Source: a virus. Taken from it: DNA of 41,231 nt. How positions within the stretch are numbered: the stretch's first letter is position 1; each line of letters begins with the position of its first letter. The stretch lies in the IMG/VR virus record IMGVR_UViG_3300025030_000224, positions 1 to 41,231 of that record. One strand, 5' to 3'. Position numbers and translations under genes: made by a program. This document shows, one piece after another, positions 37,594 through 41,231 of the stretch. Below the pieces are notes generated by a model. The model did not search any database and had not been told where the DNA came from. It was given only the letters and a program-made list of their open reading frames with translations.

Positions 37594-39393
37594 ATGAAAT
37601 GTATCCTTGCGTTATTTGCTGTGCTGTTTGCACTGGCGGGATGTGGAATAACCATCCCCATTTTGACCAATGACGTAATAAAACCACGCTATGAGGATAA
37701 ACTGATGCAAACTTTCTTAGCTAATGACTCAGGTATAACATATATCGGCAGGTGGACTGATACCATGTCAGGGGGCAGCCCAATAAGAGTTGCTATCTCC
37801 AGTGGGTGTCGCATTAGGCTCCGATTTACTGGTACCTCTTTGGCGCTCAACTTTGCGGTATGGGCCTCTCCAACTGGACCAAACTTTATTGAATATGCCG
37901 TAGACGGTGGAGCTTGGATCAGAACATCTATCAATGGCCTTTCGACGCTGTCACTGGCCTCTGGATTACCCGATACGGAACATACCGTCGAAATCTGGTC
38001 TATTGCCGGTAGCTATTATAGGTGGGACACTTTAGAAGGGGTCCGGGTCAAAAGTTTTAGTATCGATGACGGCCGGACTATATCACCATGGCCCACTGGC
38101 CTCCCTAAAATGTTGACTCTGGGAGATAGTATCGCTAATGGTGACCTAGTGCTCGCGGACGGCGGCACTAGCGGACGTTTATCTGTTTCAAATCAGCTGG
38201 CAGCGATATTAGGTTATGAGAACTGGAACCATGCCGCCGGGGGGACAGGGTTCTACGGTACTCAACCAGCTAATGGATACCCTGCCACTCAGATCAATTA
38301 CCTCTATAAGTCCGCAGGGGTAGTACACTCTGATCCTGTATTTGACGTTGTGTTCATTGAAGCGATCCAAAATGATGGCACTGCTAACAGGTACGCTGAA
38401 TACACTACTTTGCTGTCTCGAATTATAGCGGATCAACCGACAGCTAAAATTTTCTGCCTGGGTCTAATTTTCCCCGACCCGCAGGAACAGACCTCAGTTC
38501 AGGCCGCAGCAGCCGCTTATGGGGCCACCTATTTGGCGACTAGCGGATGGGTCTTTTCCCACCCCGAAGCTATCAATCAAAAACATCCCGACGTCCAAGG
38601 CGCTGCTACTATCGCGGCGTATATCAAGCCGACTGTTGAATCTGTGACAGGAGTGATCTCTACAACCACTACTGGTGCTCCGACCACTACGACCACGACC
38701 ACCGCGGCGCCAACCACGACCAGCGCGGCTCCGACCACGACGACAGCGTCTCCGACTACTACCACGACCACCACGGTGGCACCGGTAATTGAAGCCCCAG
38801 TTCTAACCACCGTAGTCGCTGGCAACGGCCAGATCACCGTTAACTGGACCCACAGCGGCGCCAACTTTTTCACAGCATACCTCTCCACCGAGGCCGCCCC
38901 GACCTCTACAAGTTACGAACGTCGGGTGCAGAATCTGCATACTTCTGCTCGCAGCTACACTTTTACAGCTCTAGCAAATGGTGATCTCTGCTATGTAAGA
39001 GTGTCGGCAATGATCAACGGGCTCGCTAGTAGTTTAAGTAATACTTTGACTGCCACTCCCGTCGGGGCAACTACAACCGCATCTCCCACTACCACGTCAG
39101 CGCCGACCACGACAACAACGCCTGCTCCAGCCACGACCACTGGTGCTCCGGCCACAACGACTACTACGACAACGTCCACTCCAACCACCACTACGACAGC
39201 ACCGACCACGACCACGACTCTGCCTCCCGTCAAGCCGATCCGCTTCAGTATTGGAGGCTACACCATTCAGATAACCAAAAACGAATCAGGCTCCCTCCGG
39301 ATTAAGACTTCCGATGGGGTGATCGGCGTCTCTTTGAACGACACCGGTCCGATAAAGATCAAAACAAGCGCGGGGACAAAATGCCTAGGTTAA
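37594..39393 (+). CDS. SGNH hydrolase lipoprotein with Thr-rich linkers
   Basis: A 599-aa protein. A lipobox (FALAGC, Cys-17) indicates export and lipid attachment. Residues ~40-155 form a jelly-roll N-terminal domain as in carbohydrate esterase family 2. Residues ~170-350 are an SGNH/GDSL hydrolase: LTLGDSIANG (Ser-179), GGTG (~216) and IQND (~260); the His is in NQKHPD (His-331), but the usual Asp three residues before it is Asn-328. Then come Thr/Pro/Ala tracts (~354-400), a fibronectin III domain (~400-487), more Thr tracts and a ~55-residue C-terminal domain. It may deacetylate host surface sugars. The next gene starts inside its last codons. Confidence 0.7.
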   Translation: MKCILALFAVLFALAGCGITIPILTNDVIKPRYEDKLMQTFLANDSGITYIGRWTDTMSGGSPIRVAISSGCRIRLRFTGTSLALNFAVWASPTGPNFIEYAVDGGAWIRTSINGLSTLSLASGLPDTEHTVEIWSIAGSYYRWDTLEGVRVKSFSIDDGRTISPWPTGLPKMLTLGDSIANGDLVLADGGTSGRLSVSNQLAAILGYENWNHAAGGTGFYGTQPANGYPATQINYLYKSAGVVHSDPVFDVVFIEAIQNDGTANRYAEYTTLLSRIIADQPTAKIFCLGLIFPDPQEQTSVQAAAAAYGATYLATSGWVFSHPEAINQKHPDVQGAATIAAYIKPTVESVTGVISTTTTGAPTTTTTTTAAPTTTSAAPTTTTASPTTTTTTTVAPVIEAPVLTTVVAGNGQITVNWTHSGANFFTAYLSTEAAPTSTSYERRVQNLHTSARSYTFTALANGDLCYVRVSAMINGLASSLSNTLTATPVGATTTASPTTTSAPTTTTTPAPATTTGAPATTTTTTTSTPTTTTTAPTTTTTLPPVKPIRFSIGGYTIQITKNESGSLRIKTSDGVIGVSLNDTGPIKIKTSAGTKCLG

Positions 39394-41057
39394 CCATAGG
39401 AATGGCGTCATACAACAACTTCCAAGAGGTCTGGTTCACTCTCCAGGCGCTGCGCATGTACCATGACCTTACCGACACCGAGGTATTGGTTATCGACAAC
39501 TACGGCGACGACACCCTGCGCGACTTCATCGCCAGTTGGCTGAGCCCGCAGGTGCGTTACGAGCGGTACACCGAGCGCCAGGGGACCGCCGCCCCTCGCG
39601 ACCAGGTATTTGCCCAAGCCCGAGGAGAGTGGGTCATGTGCATCGACTCCCACGTTATGCTTCCCCCTGGCGCAGTAGCCCGGTTCCGGGAATGGTGCGC
39701 CGCACATCCGGATTGCCGGGACCTGCTGCAAGGTCCGATGCTCTACGATGATCTTTCCCAAATGGCAGACGCGTTTCAGGATAAGTGGGAAGGCAGCATG
39801 TGGGGGACCTGGCGCGGAGCGCAAGTCTCGACTGAGCAGGAACCATACGAGATAGAGATGATGGGCCTCGGCCTCTTTGCCTGTCGCAAAGACGCCTGGC
39901 TTGGCTTTAATAAGGATCACCGCGGTTTCGGTGCCGAGGAAGGATACATCCACACCAAATTCCGGCAAGCCGGCCAGCGCACCCTTTGTCTCCCCTTTCT
40001 GCGCTGGGTGCATTACTTCCATACCAGGAACGGGAAGGTGACTTGTCCTTACACTCCTACTCAGGAAGACAAGATCCACAACTACCTAACCGGTTTTGCC
40101 GAGCTTGGCCTAGATCCCGCCCCAGTCTACCAGCACTTCGGGATAACCCCGCCGCCGCGAGCCGTGAAGATCACAAACATCCAGATCGACCCCAACGCGA
40201 ACTGTGGCAGTAAATGCTGGTTTTGCCCGGTGCGTTATACCATGCGACCAGCAGGGCAAATCATGCCTCAGCCCCTCTTCGAGCGTCTCCTGGACGGCAT
40301 ACTCGACGGCATCCAGCAGGGAAGCATTGCGGAAGACTTCACCCTCTGGCTTAGCTCCTACAACGACATCCTCCTAGATCCGCTTCTTGCCGAGCGTCTG
40401 CAGGCCCTTCGCTCCCGCGGTATGAAATTCTGTTGCCTGACTAACGGGATCGGATTGCTGAAGCACCACGAGCTTTTGCACGAGTACCGCGACGTGGTCG
40501 TATGCTACTCGGTCGATCTCCCAGCAGGCAATGCGGAGAGCTACGCCGCCCACACCCTGAACTCGGCAGCGACGTTTGATCAGATCATCAAAGGCCTACG
40601 AGCCCTGCACGCGCTCGACCCCGCCCATTACAGCCAAGCCGTCCACGTCGGAGTCAACGGGGCCCACGATGCCGACTGGAGCCGGAAGCAGATCCTCTAT
40701 GACCTCCTTGAAGGAGATACCGACCGACAGCTCCATGAGTTGCAGACCCTGCTCCCGATATATCCACGCGTCGAGGCGATGAGGCCCCTCTGTGATCGCG
40801 CTGGGCACCTGAGTCAGCACGCCATCGATAACGCCGTCGATCGTCCCGGAACAGCAGGCTGCAATCGCCTGACCGAATGGCTGCACGTCAACAGTTTTGG
40901 TCAAGCTTACACCTGCTGCCAAGACTACCTGGAGGAGCACAAGTTTGCAGATCTGAGTGAGCTGACAGTTCACGAAGCACTCACATCCGCTCCATCTGAG
41001 CTGTTTGATCGGACACGGCGAGAACTCTGCAGCAAGTGCACGTTTAGCGCGCAATAG
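39381..41057 (+). CDS. Glycosyltransferase / radical-SAM SPASM fusion
   Basis: A 558-aa two-domain enzyme. Residues ~1-235 are a GT-A glycosyltransferase: TIGMASYNNF, TEVLVIDNYGDD, then MCIDSHVMLP with Asp-89 and His-91 (DxH motif as in mucin-type polypeptide GalNAc transferases), and GFGAEEGYIHTKFRQAG near 182-198 as the acceptor/base region. Residues ~258-558 are a radical-SAM enzyme: CGSKCWFC (C275, C279, C282) binds the SAM cluster; CNRL, TCCQ and CSKC at the end (C494, C512, C513, C550, C553) form a SPASM-like domain. It overlaps the SGNH gene by 13 bases. I infer it modifies Thr-rich tracts of phage proteins; substrate and sugar are unknown. Confidence 0.7.
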   Translation: MPRLTIGMASYNNFQEVWFTLQALRMYHDLTDTEVLVIDNYGDDTLRDFIASWLSPQVRYERYTERQGTAAPRDQVFAQARGEWVMCIDSHVMLPPGAVARFREWCAAHPDCRDLLQGPMLYDDLSQMADAFQDKWEGSMWGTWRGAQVSTEQEPYEIEMMGLGLFACRKDAWLGFNKDHRGFGAEEGYIHTKFRQAGQRTLCLPFLRWVHYFHTRNGKVTCPYTPTQEDKIHNYLTGFAELGLDPAPVYQHFGITPPPRAVKITNIQIDPNANCGSKCWFCPVRYTMRPAGQIMPQPLFERLLDGILDGIQQGSIAEDFTLWLSSYNDILLDPLLAERLQALRSRGMKFCCLTNGIGLLKHHELLHEYRDVVVCYSVDLPAGNAESYAAHTLNSAATFDQIIKGLRALHALDPAHYSQAVHVGVNGAHDADWSRKQILYDLLEGDTDRQLHELQTLLPIYPRVEAMRPLCDRAGHLSQHAIDNAVDRPGTAGCNRLTEWLHVNSFGQAYTCCQDYLEEHKFADLSELTVHEALTSAPSELFDRTRRELCSKCTFSAQ

Positions 41058-41101
41058 AATGGCTGGACATGGCATCAGCAATGCTGCTACAAAGGACAAA
41101 A

Positions 41102-41132
41102 AAAAGGGAGAGCTGATTTAGCTCTCCCTTTT
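41102..41132 (+). terminator. Late operon terminator
   Basis: AAAAGGGAGAGCT loop GATTT AGCTCTCCCTTTT: a 13-bp stem with A-run before and T-run after, 45 bases behind the last gene. It works in both directions and closes the phage transcription unit near the right end. Confidence 0.85.
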
Positions 41133-41231
41133 GCTATCAAATCAAAGTTGATATCGTCAACTGTTTTGGCGCGGCGGTTTATGACGTGTCTGCGCGGTCA
41201 GTTTTGACGTCGCGTTTCAGCCACGGAGGAC
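41133..41231. other. Right phage end with paired repeats
   Basis: Non-coding. In reverse orientation, ACGTCATAAACCGCCGCGCC (41187 to 41168) and ACGTCAAAACTGACCGCGCA (41210 to 41191) form a pair about 23 bp apart, mirroring the left-end repeats, which also have a GTCA-type start. The last bases, read backwards, show GTCCTCCGTGGCTGAA; the left edge has TGTTTATGGTGAA, which is loosely similar. The right end is probably at or one to a few bases beyond 41231. Confidence 0.5.

Overview
The window reads as one essentially complete Mu-like transposable phage (prophage), organised like the transposable siphophages (D3112/B3 type) and not like the contractile-tailed phage Mu itself. It carries a leftward lysogeny operon, an early operon with a DDE transposase and a MuB-like ATPase, Gam and GemA homologues, a lysis block, a Mu-type head block, and a long non-contractile tail block (tube protein, frameshifted chaperone pair, tape measure, tail-tip proteins; no sheath or Mu-type baseplate genes seen). 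Paired ~20-bp repeats with ~22-23 bp spacing lie about 20 bp inside both window edges, so the window edges are probably close to the phage ends. GC-rich coding and the style of the Thr-rich and Ig-like surface domains suggest a Geobacter-like (Desulfuromonadota) host, but this is a weak inference.

Layout. 1-220: left end, transposase-site-like repeats and an intrinsic terminator. 221-1571 (-): probable lysogeny operon: CI-type repressor, a lipoprotein, a 95-aa protein. 1582-1610: early promoter overlapping direct-repeat operators. 1689-7816: Ner-like regulator, small regulators, transposase A, ATPase B, GemA. 7886-13431: Gam and many small early genes, several with zinc ribbons. Three of these have a repeated two-hairpin leader before their start codon, and a predicted leftward small RNA lies among them. 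13432-13707: two terminator-like hairpins at the early/late junction. 13708-15789: lysis genes (lysozyme-like endolysin, holin-like protein, overlapping spanin-like pair) and a DksA/TraR zinc finger. 15786-24021: small terminase, TerL, portal, MuF-like head protein, a protease/major-capsid fusion and a signal-peptide protein. 24098-34486: connector and tail genes, including a G/GT pair with a perfect CCCTTTA slippery heptamer. 34498-41057: host-contact cassette with Thr/Pro/Ala-rich (mucin-like) proteins, a concanavalin-like protein, an SGNH hydrolase lipoprotein, and a glycosyltransferase/radical-SAM fusion. 41102-41231: terminator and right end.

The most interesting system is at the right end. 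Two proteins with long Thr-Thr-Ala-Pro tracts are followed, with a 13-bp gene overlap, by one protein that joins a GT-A glycosyltransferase (Asp-Ser-His metal motif, as in mucin-type polypeptide GalNAc transferases) to a radical-SAM/SPASM enzyme. I infer a phage-encoded modification system for its own Thr-rich adhesin-like proteins. Other notable points are a repressor containing an ABC/AAA Walker-B-like segment without a Walker A, a predicted antisense-like RNA with an anti-Shine-Dalgarno loop, and the repeated early leaders. All calls come from reading the sequence; no database search was run.
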